Notes under the pieces: generated by a model | What the model was told of the DNA's origin: nothing | The model's input: the letters and a program-made list of their open reading frames with translations, nothing else | Databases searched by the model: none | From: Draconibacterium mangrovi_A | GTDB taxonomy: Bacteria > Bacteroidota > Bacteroidia > Bacteroidales > Prolixibacteraceae | Direction: 5' to 3' | NCBI RefSeq assembly: GCF_037646455.1 | Contig: NZ_JBBIXN010000003.1 | Coordinates: 62,001 to 126,000, forward strand | Length of the DNA: 64,000 bases | In this document: piece after piece, positions 24,279 through 32,415 of the stretch | Numbering within the stretch: the first letter of the stretch is position 1 | Layout: each line of letters opens with the position of its first letter | Program-made: the position numbers and the translations under genes

Positions 24279-25448
24279 ATGGTAACCGAATCGAGATATA
24301 GTGCCAGGGGAGTTTCGGCTTCAAAAGAAGATGTTCATGCGGCCATTAAAAATGTAGATAAAGGATTGTATCCCAAAGCATTTTGCAAGATCGTTCCCGA
24401 TATTTTGGGAGGCGATGCCGATTGGTGCAACATTATGCATGCCGACGGAGCAGGAACGAAATCATCGCTGGCGTACATGTACTGGAAAGAAACCGGGGAT
24501 ATTTCGGTTTGGAAAGGCATTGCACAGGATGCACTTATCATGAATGTGGATGACCTGCTTTGCGTAGGTGCAACCGATAATATTTTGGTATCATCAACCA
24601 TCGGGCGAAACAAAAACAACATTCCGGGCGAAGTAATTGCCGCCATTATTAACGGTACCGAAGAATTGCTGGCCACACTTCGCGAAATGGGGATCAACAT
24701 TTATTCAACCGGTGGCGAAACTGCCGACGTTGGCGACCTGGTTCGTACTATTATTGTTGATTCGACGGTGACCTGCCGCATGAAAAGAGAGGATGTGGTT
24801 TCGGCCGATCAAATAAAAGCCGGCGATGTAATTGTTGGGCTTTCTTCTTCGGGACAAGCAACTTACGAAGATGAATACAACGGAGGAATGGGCAGCAACG
24901 GTTTAACCTCGGCCCGCCACGATGTTTTTGCCAGTTACCTGGCCGAAAAATATCCCGAAAGTTTTGATCCGCAGGTTCCTTCCGAGCTGGTTTATTCAGG
25001 AAAGAAAAAGCTTGACGAAGCGATTGAAGGACTTGGAATTGATGCAGGCAAGTTGGTGTTATCGCCAACACGTACCTATGCGCCGGTAATCAAAAAAGTA
25101 CTCGACAAGTATCGGAAACAAATTTCAGGAATGATACATTGTTCGGGTGGTGCACAAACCAAAGTGCTGCATTTTGTTGATGGAGTTCATGTAATTAAAG
25201 ATAACATGTTCCCGGTTCCACCGCTTTTTAGTATGATTCAGGAGCAGTCGGGAACCGATTGGAAAGAAATGTATAAGGTGTTCAACATGGGGCACCGTTA
25301 CGAGATATATTGTGGTGCCGATGTGGCGGATGAAATCATCGGGATTTCGAAATCGTTTAACATTGATGCGCAAATTATTGGAAAAGTGGAGCCGTCCGAG
25401 GGTAAGAAACTTACCATTAAGTCGGAGAACGGCACTTTTGAATATTGA
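24279..25448 (+). CDS. purM: phosphoribosylformylglycinamidine cyclo-ligase (AIR synthetase)
   Basis: This 389-residue enzyme closes the imidazole ring in purine synthesis (FGAM + ATP to AIR). The N-terminal ATP-binding half has MHADGAGTKSSLAYMYW, NVDDLLCVGAT and the STGGETADVGDL segment. The C-terminal half has GDVIVGLSSSGQATYE and GMIHCSGGAQTK. The length is longer than in Escherichia coli but normal for Bacteroidota. The gene leads a cluster with prfA (12 bp downstream) and pyrF, which links purine synthesis, translation termination and pyrimidine synthesis in one transcript. Confidence 0.93.
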   Translation: MVTESRYSARGVSASKEDVHAAIKNVDKGLYPKAFCKIVPDILGGDADWCNIMHADGAGTKSSLAYMYWKETGDISVWKGIAQDALIMNVDDLLCVGATDNILVSSTIGRNKNNIPGEVIAAIINGTEELLATLREMGINIYSTGGETADVGDLVRTIIVDSTVTCRMKREDVVSADQIKAGDVIVGLSSSGQATYEDEYNGGMGSNGLTSARHDVFASYLAEKYPESFDPQVPSELVYSGKKKLDEAIEGLGIDAGKLVLSPTRTYAPVIKKVLDKYRKQISGMIHCSGGAQTKVLHFVDGVHVIKDNMFPVPPLFSMIQEQSGTDWKEMYKVFNMGHRYEIYCGADVADEIIGISKSFNIDAQIIGKVEPSEGKKLTIKSENGTFEY

Positions 25449-25460
25449 TAGACAAAGAAG

Positions 25461-26546
25461 ATGGCAGAGTACGCATTATTAGAGAAGTTTGAAACGATAA
25501 AACACCGCTTTGAAGAAGTGGAGCAGCAAATTACCGATCCGGAAGTAATTGCTGATATGAAACGCTATGTGAAGCTGAATCAGGAATACAAAAACCTGCA
25601 AAAGCTGGTTGCTAAGTTTCAGGAATACAAAAACCTGGTGGACAATATTGAAACCGGGAAAGAAATGCTGGCAGAAGAAAGTGATGAAGAAATGCGTGAG
25701 ATGGCGCGTGATGAGATCGAGGATTCACAGGCAAAACTTCCGGAGATTGAAAAAGAGATCAAGTTATTGCTTGTTCCTGCCGACCCGGAAGATGGTAAAA
25801 ACGCTATTCTTGAAATTCGTGCCGGTACAGGTGGCGATGAAGCTAGTATTTTTGCCGGCGACCTATTCCGTATGTATTCCAAGTTTTGTGAAAGCAAAGG
25901 CTGGCGTATGGAGGTGACCAATGCCAATGAAGGTACCGCAGGTGGTTTCAAGGAAATTGTTGCCAATATTACCGGCGAAGGTGTATATGGAATAATGAAA
26001 TACGAATCGGGCGTGCACCGGGTACAGCGTGTACCACAAACCGAAACGCAGGGACGTGTGCATACTTCGGCAGCTACGGTTGCTGTTTTGCCCGAGGCTG
26101 ATGAATTTGATGTGGAACTGAAGAATGAAGACATCCGTCGCGATGAATACTGTTCGTCGGGACCGGGTGGACAGTCGGTAAACACCACGTATTCGGCTAT
26201 TCGTTTAACGCACATTCCAACCGGAATTGTGGTAACCTGCCAGGATCAGAAATCGAAATTGAAGAACCTGGACAAAGCGATGGCCGAATTGCGTACACGT
26301 TTGTACAACATGGAATACCAGAAATATGTAGATGAAATTTCATCGAAACGTAAAACCATGGTATCTACCGGCGACCGTTCGGCAAAAATCCGTACCTACA
26401 ACTGGCCGCAGGGTCGTGTAACCGATCACCGTATCAACCTCACATTGTACAACCTGCAGGCGATCATCAACGGTGAAATCAACGAGATCATCGAGAAGCT
26501 GATGTTCGAGGAGAATGCTGAGAAACTGAAAGAAGCAGAAATCTAA
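25461..26546 (+). CDS. prfA: peptide chain release factor 1
   Basis: The 361-residue product recognises UAA and UAG codons and releases the finished peptide. The N-terminal helical domain is followed by GVHRVQRVPQTETQGRVHTS and AVLPEA, the class-1 RF1 sequence, and by the GGQ motif in SSGPGGQSVNTTYSA that reaches the peptidyl-transferase centre. The GGQ glutamine is normally methylated by PrmC, which is not in this window. It is preceded by purM and followed by pyrF on the same strand. Confidence 0.97.
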   Translation: MAEYALLEKFETIKHRFEEVEQQITDPEVIADMKRYVKLNQEYKNLQKLVAKFQEYKNLVDNIETGKEMLAEESDEEMREMARDEIEDSQAKLPEIEKEIKLLLVPADPEDGKNAILEIRAGTGGDEASIFAGDLFRMYSKFCESKGWRMEVTNANEGTAGGFKEIVANITGEGVYGIMKYESGVHRVQRVPQTETQGRVHTSAATVAVLPEADEFDVELKNEDIRRDEYCSSGPGGQSVNTTYSAIRLTHIPTGIVVTCQDQKSKLKNLDKAMAELRTRLYNMEYQKYVDEISSKRKTMVSTGDRSAKIRTYNWPQGRVTDHRINLTLYNLQAIINGEINEIIEKLMFEENAEKLKEAEI

Positions 26547-26583
26547 TAAATAAAGGAAGTCTCCTGACTTCAGACTATTCAAT

Positions 26584-27417
26584 ATGAATCAACAACAACT
26601 TTTTGAACAGATACAAAAGAAACGCAGCTTTCTTTGTGTTGGTCTGGATACCGATATCCAAAAAATACCACAACATTTACTCGATACTTCCGATCCGATG
26701 TTTTCTTTCAACAAGGAAATTATCGACTCCACAGCCGAGTTTGCAGTAGCTTACAAACCCAACCTGGCCTTTTACGAAAGTCAGGGATCGAGGGGAGTGG
26801 TGAGTCTGGAAAAGACAGTTTCGTATGTAAAATCGAAGTACCCGAACATCTTTATTATTGCTGATGCGAAACGCGGTGATATCGGGAATACATCCAATCT
26901 GTATGCGCGTGCGTTTTTCGATAAGCAAAAGTACGATGCGGTTACTGTTGCTCCATACATGGGTGAAGATTCGGTAAAACCATTTATGACCTATCCTGAA
27001 AAATGGGTGATTTTGCTGGCATTGACTTCGAATCAGGGAGCGGCCGATTTTCAGTTAATTGAGAACAAAGAAACCGGTGATAAGCTTTTTGAAACGGTGC
27101 TGAAAACGTCGCAAAACTGGGGAACTGAGGAGAACCTGATGTATGTAGTTGGTGCCACAAAAGCTGAAAAATTAAAAGAGATCCGTGAAATTGTTCCGAA
27201 CCATTTTCTCTTGGTCCCGGGTGTTGGTGCACAGGGAGGCAGCCTGCAGGAAGTAGCTAAAAATGGTATGAACGGCAAATGCGGCTTGCTCGTGAATTCA
27301 TCGAGGGGAATTATTTATGCTTCACCCGATGTTGATTTTGCCGGGAAAGCAAGAGATGCAGCTCAAAAAGTTCAAAAGGAAATGGAAGTGTTGCTTGCTG
27401 AAGCAGGTCTGATTTAG
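26584..27417 (+). CDS. pyrF: orotidine 5'-phosphate decarboxylase, subfamily 2
   Basis: This 277-residue enzyme converts OMP to UMP, the last step of pyrimidine synthesis. It opens with CVGLDTDIQKIP, and the catalytic stretch IADAKRGDIGNTSNLYA carries the Asp-Lys-x-x-Asp pair. LVPGVGAQGG and LVNSSRGIIYAS follow in the phosphate-binding part. The motif details and length are those of the type-2 enzymes found in Bacteroidota and Actinobacteria. It ends before a terminator at 27443-27480. Confidence 0.96.
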   Translation: MNQQQLFEQIQKKRSFLCVGLDTDIQKIPQHLLDTSDPMFSFNKEIIDSTAEFAVAYKPNLAFYESQGSRGVVSLEKTVSYVKSKYPNIFIIADAKRGDIGNTSNLYARAFFDKQKYDAVTVAPYMGEDSVKPFMTYPEKWVILLALTSNQGAADFQLIENKETGDKLFETVLKTSQNWGTEENLMYVVGATKAEKLKEIREIVPNHFLLVPGVGAQGGSLQEVAKNGMNGKCGLLVNSSRGIIYASPDVDFAGKARDAAQKVQKEMEVLLAEAGLI

Positions 27418-27442
27418 AAGTAAATTTTAATGAAAATATTTA

Positions 27443-27480
27443 GGGTAGCAGTTTGAAATTGCTACCCTTTTCTTTTTGTC
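27443..27480 (+). terminator. terminator of the purM-prfA-pyrF cluster
   Basis: An 8-bp stem GGGTAGCA/TGCTACCC with a 9-base loop is followed by TTTTCTTTTTG, 25 bp after the pyrF stop. Confidence 0.85.
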
Positions 27481-27507
27481 TTCTTCTGAAGACCAATGTT
27501 TTTTAAC

Positions 27508-27590
27508 GTCATCCTGTCCGTCAGCTGACGGATTCAGGATCTAATTGCCAGATTCCGAAATATTCCGATAACTATCGGGACGGAGTGACG
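27508..27590. repeat. dispersed palindromic repeat (diverged copy)
   Basis: The tract starts GTCATCCTG and ends GAGTGAC and contains the palindrome CCGTCAGCTGACGG and the pair CCGATA/TATCGG. It has the outline of the element at 8234-8295 but a different interior. It lies between two convergent genes. Confidence 0.45.
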
Positions 27591-27611
27591 ATTTAACAGG
27601 ATTAAATAGAA

Positions 27612-29087
27612 TTAAATCTGTTCCCAGCCTTTACGATAGGTATGTCGTATCCATTCGTCAGCCATTCCAAGGGCAGGCAGCGTTGCATAATCTTTATTAA
27701 AACGAGGATCGCCATTGACGATTTCAAAATTATCCTTGGTAAGAATACGCAGTTCATCAGAGGGTGAAATGTTTGTAAAACGCATATTTGGACCATCCCA
27801 TTTTAATTTGCGTTTCAGGCTCTGCAAGCGAACGGCCAAAACGCCCATTACTACCATTTCGTTTAATGGCCCGGCGTAGCTGAAATTCGAAGAAGCTTCC
27901 ACCCGGCTGTTTTTGTTCTCTTTACAGGCACGAATCCAGTCTTGTTCATGTCCGCCTTCCATTGCGTTCGGAATTCTTCTGATTATCATTTTCGGGGGTT
28001 CAAAATTTGCCGTTTCCGAAGTTGGCAACAAGGTTGGATTAGCAGCATAAGTCCCGCACATGATCTTTCCTCGTGTTCCGTAAAAAATGCAGCCACCGTC
28101 ATCGTCGCCCATTTGTTCGCCGTCTCTTAGTTCATCGGGTCGCGGAGGCATAAAACCTCCGTCGTACCAGTTAACCGTAACTTCGGGCATGGCTACTTTT
28201 GGTAAGTTGTCGCGTCGTGGAAATTCGTAACGCACAAATTCGGCATTCGGTGCCGAATCATTATTGAATGCTGTTGAACTTCCCTCAACACTATCGGGAT
28301 ATTGCAGGTTGAGCGCTTTAAAAACAGGATCGAGAATGTGACAGCCCATATCACCAAGAGCACCGGTTCCAAAATCCCACCAGCCACGCCAGTTCCACGG
28401 GTGATAAACCGGATTGTATTCCCTGAACGGTGCCGGACCGATAAATAAATCCCAGTCAAGGGTTTTAGGGACACGTTTGCTTTTTTCGGGTCGCGATAAT
28501 CCCTGGGGCCAAATTGGGCGGTTGGTCCAGGTGTCAACATGGGTGACTTCACCAATCGTTCCTGCCCAAATCCATTCGCAAATTTGACGGATGCCTTCCG
28601 CTGAGTTTCCCTGGTTACCCATCTGCGTAGCAACGCCATATCGTTGAGCAGTTTCGGCTAAAATCCGCGATTCATAAACCGAATGAGTCAGTGGTTTTTG
28701 CAGAAAAACATGTTTCCCTTCACGCATCGCCATCAACGCAGGAAGTGCGTGTGTGTGGTCGGGTGTGGCAATCATCACGGCATCAATGTCTTTTTGCTGC
28801 TCAAACATCACCCTGAAATCTTTGTATTGCGTGGCTCTGTGCCACCGTGGAAAAGCATTTCTCCCTGCATATTCCCAGTCCACATCGCAAAGGGCGACAA
28901 TGTTCTCGGTTTCCATGAATTTCAGGTTGGTGAATCCTTTTCCGCCGACACCAATCCCGGCAATATTCAGTTTATCGCTGGGTGCTTTGTGTCCGAAACC
29001 GGCAATCACATTCGAAGGTAAAATGGTTGCTGCAGCAACTCCTGCTGAAGCTGTAGTGATAAATTTTCTGCGTGATAATGTTCCCAT
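27612..29087 (-). CDS. Gfo/Idh/MocA family oxidoreductase with Tat signal
   Basis: The product has 491 residues. A twin-arginine signal (SRRKFI at 5-10, then a hydrophobic stretch ending VIAGFG) sends the folded enzyme with its cofactor to the periplasm. The Rossmann fold (GIGVGGKGFTNL, ALCDVDW) binds NAD(P), and LQKPLTH replaces the more common EKP motif, keeping the catalytic lysine. Secreted members of the family in Bacteroidota usually act on sugars or sugar acids. The stop is followed on the minus strand by the repeat region. Substrate is unknown. Confidence 0.9.
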   Translation of the reverse strand: MGTLSRRKFITTASAGVAAATILPSNVIAGFGHKAPSDKLNIAGIGVGGKGFTNLKFMETENIVALCDVDWEYAGRNAFPRWHRATQYKDFRVMFEQQKDIDAVMIATPDHTHALPALMAMREGKHVFLQKPLTHSVYESRILAETAQRYGVATQMGNQGNSAEGIRQICEWIWAGTIGEVTHVDTWTNRPIWPQGLSRPEKSKRVPKTLDWDLFIGPAPFREYNPVYHPWNWRGWWDFGTGALGDMGCHILDPVFKALNLQYPDSVEGSSTAFNNDSAPNAEFVRYEFPRRDNLPKVAMPEVTVNWYDGGFMPPRPDELRDGEQMGDDDGGCIFYGTRGKIMCGTYAANPTLLPTSETANFEPPKMIIRRIPNAMEGGHEQDWIRACKENKNSRVEASSNFSYAGPLNEMVVMGVLAVRLQSLKRKLKWDGPNMRFTNISPSDELRILTKDNFEIVNGDPRFNKDYATLPALGMADEWIRHTYRKGWEQI

Positions 29088-29212
29088 GTGTTGTTTTTCA
29101 AAACCTTGCGGAAAAATAGAAAAAATATAGAGTACTGCCTATTATTTTAGAAAATTGAAGAAAGATTAACAAAATTTTACGTGTGTTAAGAACGGTGGTC
29201 CGTTGAAAGGAA

Positions 29213-29243
29213 AGAAAAAAGGCCGTACCTTACAGTACAGCCC
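29213..29243 (-). terminator. terminator of the fasciclin gene
   Basis: On the minus strand GGCTGTAC pairs with GTACGGCC (one G-U pair) around a 6-base loop and is followed by a run of six T. It starts about 30 bp after the stop of the fasciclin gene. Confidence 0.8.
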
Positions 29244-29272
29244 TTAAAAACTATCATGACGTTTTATCTCTA

Positions 29273-29890
29273 TTAAACCTCTATCGGTAATATTACGGCA
29301 TCGATCACGTGAATGATTCCATTGGATGCTGAAATGTTAATCATTGGTTTATCGTCTTCATCAGTTCCAATATTGGCGGTGTTACCAATTGCCCAGATAA
29401 TTCCCATATTGTCTACCTTAAAGGAAGCCTCTTCAAGTAAAGTTTGAATAGTGCGCGGGTTATTCTTTGGTACTACACTGTGAGCAGCGCTGCGTCTGTC
29501 TGTTACATGGTATAACAACACATTTAAAACCAGTTCTGCATCGAGATCGGTTATGGCGCTAATACCTAATGTTGAGTAAAGTGAATCAAATGCAGCATCT
29601 GTCGGTGCAAACACGGTGTACTGGTCTGTTCCATTCAGAAACATATCTACCAGTCCTGTTCCCAAGCTGTCATATACGTATAACAACGCAGCAACCAGTT
29701 CTTCAAATTCGCCGTCGTCGATGAGCGCAATTTCTGCGATGCTCAAGTCACCTTTTTTCAACGCTTTTCCGGCTTTCAATTCCATATCTTCCGAAACTGT
29801 TGGCACATAATCATCACTTGGCTTGTCACAACTTACTGTCATCAACCCATTTCCCAATATGGTTGCAAGTGCAAAAATTCGTAAGTTCAA
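29273..29890 (-). CDS. fasciclin-domain lipoprotein (no ATG start)
   Basis: This 205-residue form starts at a TTG at 29890. It has a lipoprotein signal ending MTVSC and an acidic mature N-terminus, then one fasciclin (FAS1) domain (about 55-205) with the H1-type segment YTVFAPTDAAFDSL, the YH motif LLYHVTDRR and the ending NGIIHVIDAVILP. FAS1 domains bind partners at the cell surface. Reading upstream in frame, the next possible near-cognates are ATT (29899) and ATA (29917); they would add basic residues (KTLNLIKK) typical of a signal peptide, but no ATG exists. The start is therefore uncertain. A terminator follows. Confidence 0.78.
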   Translation of the reverse strand: MNLRIFALATILGNGLMTVSCDKPSDDYVPTVSEDMELKAGKALKKGDLSIAEIALIDDGEFEELVAALLYVYDSLGTGLVDMFLNGTDQYTVFAPTDAAFDSLYSTLGISAITDLDAELVLNVLLYHVTDRRSAAHSVVPKNNPRTIQTLLEEASFKVDNMGIIWAIGNTANIGTDEDDKPMINISASNGIIHVIDAVILPIEV

Positions 29891-30171
29891 TTTTTTAATA
29901 AGATTTAGAGTTTTTATTTTCTTTAATTTTTAAATGTTACACTCACTATAACTTTGAATGAATTAAAATGTTTAAAAAATAAATTGAAAAAATAAACAAT
30001 ATGATTTAAATACATTTTTATTAGGAGTTTAAACTATTTGTTAAAAAAAGTTAAATAAGTTTTATGTGATTGGAGCCATTTGTTGTTTTCCGGATTTCTC
30101 TTAAAAATGAATGCATTAATCACATACGTTTATTCTACTTATCTTTAGCTGATAAAATTGATCAAGATCGC
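29891..30171. other. AT-rich divergent intergenic region
   Basis: The 180 bp nearest the fasciclin gene are strikingly AT-rich. They lie between divergent genes and should hold both promoters. TATCTTTA just upstream of the FkbM-like gene is one base off the -7 consensus. No exact box is seen. Confidence 0.4.
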
Positions 30172-31029
30172 ATGTCAAAACTCAAAGATTTCCTAAAAGA
30201 TAAATTTCTGATCACCAAAGTCCGAAACCGGATGTATCCTTCGGTACAGATAGAACAACGAAACATGTACCTGCAGTACCGTAAGATGTTGCTCGATAAT
30301 CATCTCCCGAAACTGAATGAAACAGGATTTCGGGTGTACTCACAATTCGAGGAAGACGGAAAACTGTTGTTTATTTTTTCGTTGCTGGGAATGACGAACA
30401 AACGTTTTGTTGAGATTGGCTCTGATGATGGGGTGAACAGCAATTCGGCCAACCTGTATTTTAATTTCGGCTGGTATGGTTTGTTTATCGATGGGAATTC
30501 CAAAAGTATCAGTCGGGGCAAAATTTTTTTCAGTAAATACCCGCACCCGTGGTTTTATCAGCCTAAATTTACCTGCGCTAAAGTGACCCGCGAAAATGTA
30601 AATGAGTTGATCCAGGAATCGGGTTTTAAAGGTGAAATTGGTTTATTATCGATCGATATTGACGGCAACGACTATTGGATCTGGGATGCCATCAACATCG
30701 TCGATCCCCAGGTGGTGATTATTGAAACGCACAACGAATTTGGAATGAATAACATCGTTGTTCCTTATGATCCCGATTATTATTTCCCCGGGAAGCATCC
30801 GGTTTATCATGGAGCATCACCGGTGGCCATGAATAAGCTGGCCAATAGAAAAGGCTATCGTTTGATTGGTGCCAACGAACTTGGTTTCAACTTTATTTTT
30901 GTACGTAAAAATCTCCTCGAAAAAGAGCTGCCCGAAGTAAGTGTTGAATCTCTGCTGACACATCCTTCGGTGGAAGAAGGTTATAAAAAATTTGAAGAGA
31001 TCAAGGGCTGGAAATATTTGGAGGGATAG
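30172..31029 (+). CDS. FkbM-like SAM-dependent methyltransferase family protein
   Basis: The ATG at 30172 (MSKLKDFLKDKF) is preferred; reading from an in-frame TTG at 30070 would add 34 residues with poor context. The 285-residue product has a Rossmann-like core: FVEIGSDDGVNSNS as SAM loop, GLFIDGN as the acidic strand-2 motif, GEIGLLSIDIDGNDYWIW and VVIIETHNEFG as later strands. This pattern resembles FkbM-type O-methyltransferases, often found in polysaccharide modification. The gene is followed by a hairpin at 31040-31072 and then by tRNA-His on the other strand. Confidence 0.65.
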   Translation: MSKLKDFLKDKFLITKVRNRMYPSVQIEQRNMYLQYRKMLLDNHLPKLNETGFRVYSQFEEDGKLLFIFSLLGMTNKRFVEIGSDDGVNSNSANLYFNFGWYGLFIDGNSKSISRGKIFFSKYPHPWFYQPKFTCAKVTRENVNELIQESGFKGEIGLLSIDIDGNDYWIWDAINIVDPQVVIIETHNEFGMNNIVVPYDPDYYFPGKHPVYHGASPVAMNKLANRKGYRLIGANELGFNFIFVRKNLLEKELPEVSVESLLTHPSVEEGYKKFEEIKGWKYLEG

Positions 31030-31039
31030 TTTATAAAAA

Positions 31040-31072
31040 AAGCTCCGAATCTCTTCGAAGCTTCTTTGTTTG
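31040..31072 (+). terminator. possible terminator of the FkbM-like gene
   Basis: Arms AAGCTCCGAA and TTCGAAGCTT (one mismatch) around TCTC are followed by a T-rich but interrupted tract. Confidence 0.5.
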
Positions 31073-31147
31073 GGTGGAAGACCGGATTTGAACCGGCGAC
31101 CTCTGGAACCACAATCCAGCGTTCTAACCAACTGAACTACATCCACC
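31073..31147 (-). tRNA. tRNA-His(GTG)
   Basis: The minus strand folds into a cloverleaf: D stem GTTC/GAAC, anticodon stem CTGGA/TCCAG with loop TTGTGGT and anticodon GTG, T stem with loop TTCAAAT. The extra 5' G opposite C73 is the identity element of tRNA-His. The acceptor has one T-T mismatch at the sixth pair. CCA is not encoded. Tools may give 31146 as the 5' end by leaving out G-1. Confidence 0.95.
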
Positions 31148-31273
31148 ATTTGATTAGCGGGTGCAAATATAAATATTTTATTTGTTCGTCAACTTAAAAT
31201 TACCAAAAAACAAAATTCCATTCCGAATTTCAGGTAATTTCCAAAAAAAATAAATACACATATTGTGATAATC

Positions 31274-31301
31274 GTTGCAACCCCTGTATCTTTTTCTTGT
31301 C
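31274..31301 (+). promoter_or_regulatory. ECF-type promoter of the sigma factor gene
   Basis: GTTGCAACCC (31274-31283) and TGTC (31298-31301) are separated by 14 bp. The same pair with the same spacing stands at 33532-33559. The TGTC is only 7 bp before the ATG at 31309, so a transcript starting 6-8 bp further would be leaderless. Confidence 0.65.
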
Positions 31302-31308
31302 GTTAATA

Positions 31309-31869
31309 ATGAAAGTTGCACAATTGGGAAACAAGGCGCACATACATAAAAACATAATTGAGGCATGTAAAAAAGGAAATGAGAGTGCCCGTTACCAGTT
31401 GTATCAGCTGTATGCAAAGGCTATGTACAACGTGAGTTACCGTATGATGAACAACCGCGAAGAGGCTGAAGATATGTTGCAGGATGCATTTACACAGGCT
31501 TTTATGAAACTCGACTCGTTTCGATACGATTCCAGCTTCGGTTCGTGGTTAAAACGCATTGTTGTAAACACGTGTATTAATGCCATGAATAAAAGAAAAG
31601 TTGAACTAACGTATTGCGAAGAGGTGTATTCAGGTAATGTTTTCGAAGAAGTGGAAGCAGAACCACGTTATACGGTTCAACTTGTGAACAGGGCTATGGA
31701 ACAATTACCCGAAGGAAGCCGAATGGTTTTTTCGCTTTACCTGATGGAAGGATACGACCATGGCGAAATTGCCCAGATTATGGGCATTACAGAGTCGACC
31801 TCGAAAAGCCAGTACATGCGAGCAAAACGAAAGGTGGCCGAATTATTAAAAGGATTTACAGAAGATTAA
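31309..31869 (+). CDS. ECF-family RNA polymerase sigma factor
   Basis: The ATG at 31309 is used; the in-frame TTG 12 bp earlier overlaps the promoter. The 186-residue product has region 2 (about 21-90: YQLYQLYAKAMYNVSYRM, REEAEDMLQDAFTQAF, GSWLKRIVVNTCINAMNK) and region 4 (about 128-180: LPEGSRMVFSLYLMEGYDHG, IAQIMGITESTSKSQYMRAK). Sigma factors of this type respond to envelope stress or growth state and bind GCAACC-type promoters in Bacteroidota. Its own promoter carries such a motif, so the gene is probably autoregulated. The anti-sigma candidate follows after 25 bp. Confidence 0.93.
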   Translation: MKVAQLGNKAHIHKNIIEACKKGNESARYQLYQLYAKAMYNVSYRMMNNREEAEDMLQDAFTQAFMKLDSFRYDSSFGSWLKRIVVNTCINAMNKRKVELTYCEEVYSGNVFEEVEAEPRYTVQLVNRAMEQLPEGSRMVFSLYLMEGYDHGEIAQIMGITESTSKSQYMRAKRKVAELLKGFTED

Positions 31870-31894
31870 CGGATACTACTAAAATCGGATAACG

Positions 31895-32401
31895 ATGAAG
31901 AAAGACAGGTTAGAGGAATTTGTGAGTGCCAATCGCGAAGAGTTCGATTTTCGGGAACCATCGCCGGAACTTTGGAAGAAGATCGCGGAGAATACCAGCC
32001 GTAAAAAGGTAGTCCCGTTCAGAACTTATTTTATGCGTATTGCCGCTGTTTTGGTGATTGCACTTGTCAGTACCGTTTTGGTTTGGCAATCAGGTATATT
32101 ATCGTCGAATATGATGGCCCGTAATGCCGATCCGGAAATCGTGGAATTGATGGAAACCGAAGCTTATTATTCGCACCAGGTGGATAAAAAACTCAAGGAA
32201 ATAAAGAAATGTTACTATACCTATCCGGAATTGAAAAGTGAAATCGAGACCGATCTCAACGAACTGGAAGATATGTACAAAGTCTTGAAAACCGATCTGG
32301 ATGAAAATATCTCGAACAAAAGTGTTATTGAAGCCATGATCGAGAACAATCGCTATAGGTTAAAACTTTGCGACGACGTATTGGAGCAAATTAATTGTTA
32401 A
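31895..32401 (+). CDS. membrane-bound anti-sigma factor candidate
   Basis: The product has 168 residues. The cytoplasmic N-terminus (MKKDRLEEFVSANREEFDFR) resembles an anti-sigma helical region, then one membrane helix (about 47-66) and an extracytoplasmic helical part with acidic charge and paired cysteines (near KKCYY and at the end INC). No classical zinc H-x3-C-x2-C motif is visible. Position directly after the ECF sigma gene, single membrane span and size support the role; it is not proven by sequence identity. Confidence 0.75.
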   Translation: MKKDRLEEFVSANREEFDFREPSPELWKKIAENTSRKKVVPFRTYFMRIAAVLVIALVSTVLVWQSGILSSNMMARNADPEIVELMETEAYYSHQVDKKLKEIKKCYYTYPELKSEIETDLNELEDMYKVLKTDLDENISNKSVIEAMIENNRYRLKLCDDVLEQINC

Positions 32402-32415
32402 GAAAGGAGTAATCC

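Noticed and set aside
25619..26215. 198-codon frame antisense to prfA
   Set aside because: Serine- and proline-rich shadow of a strongly conserved gene; no start context.
30817..31149. minus-strand open frame starting MVDVVQLVRTLDCGSR
   Set aside because: Its start is the tRNA-His gene read as protein; this is a known false-gene pattern, and the rest is antisense to the FkbM-like gene.
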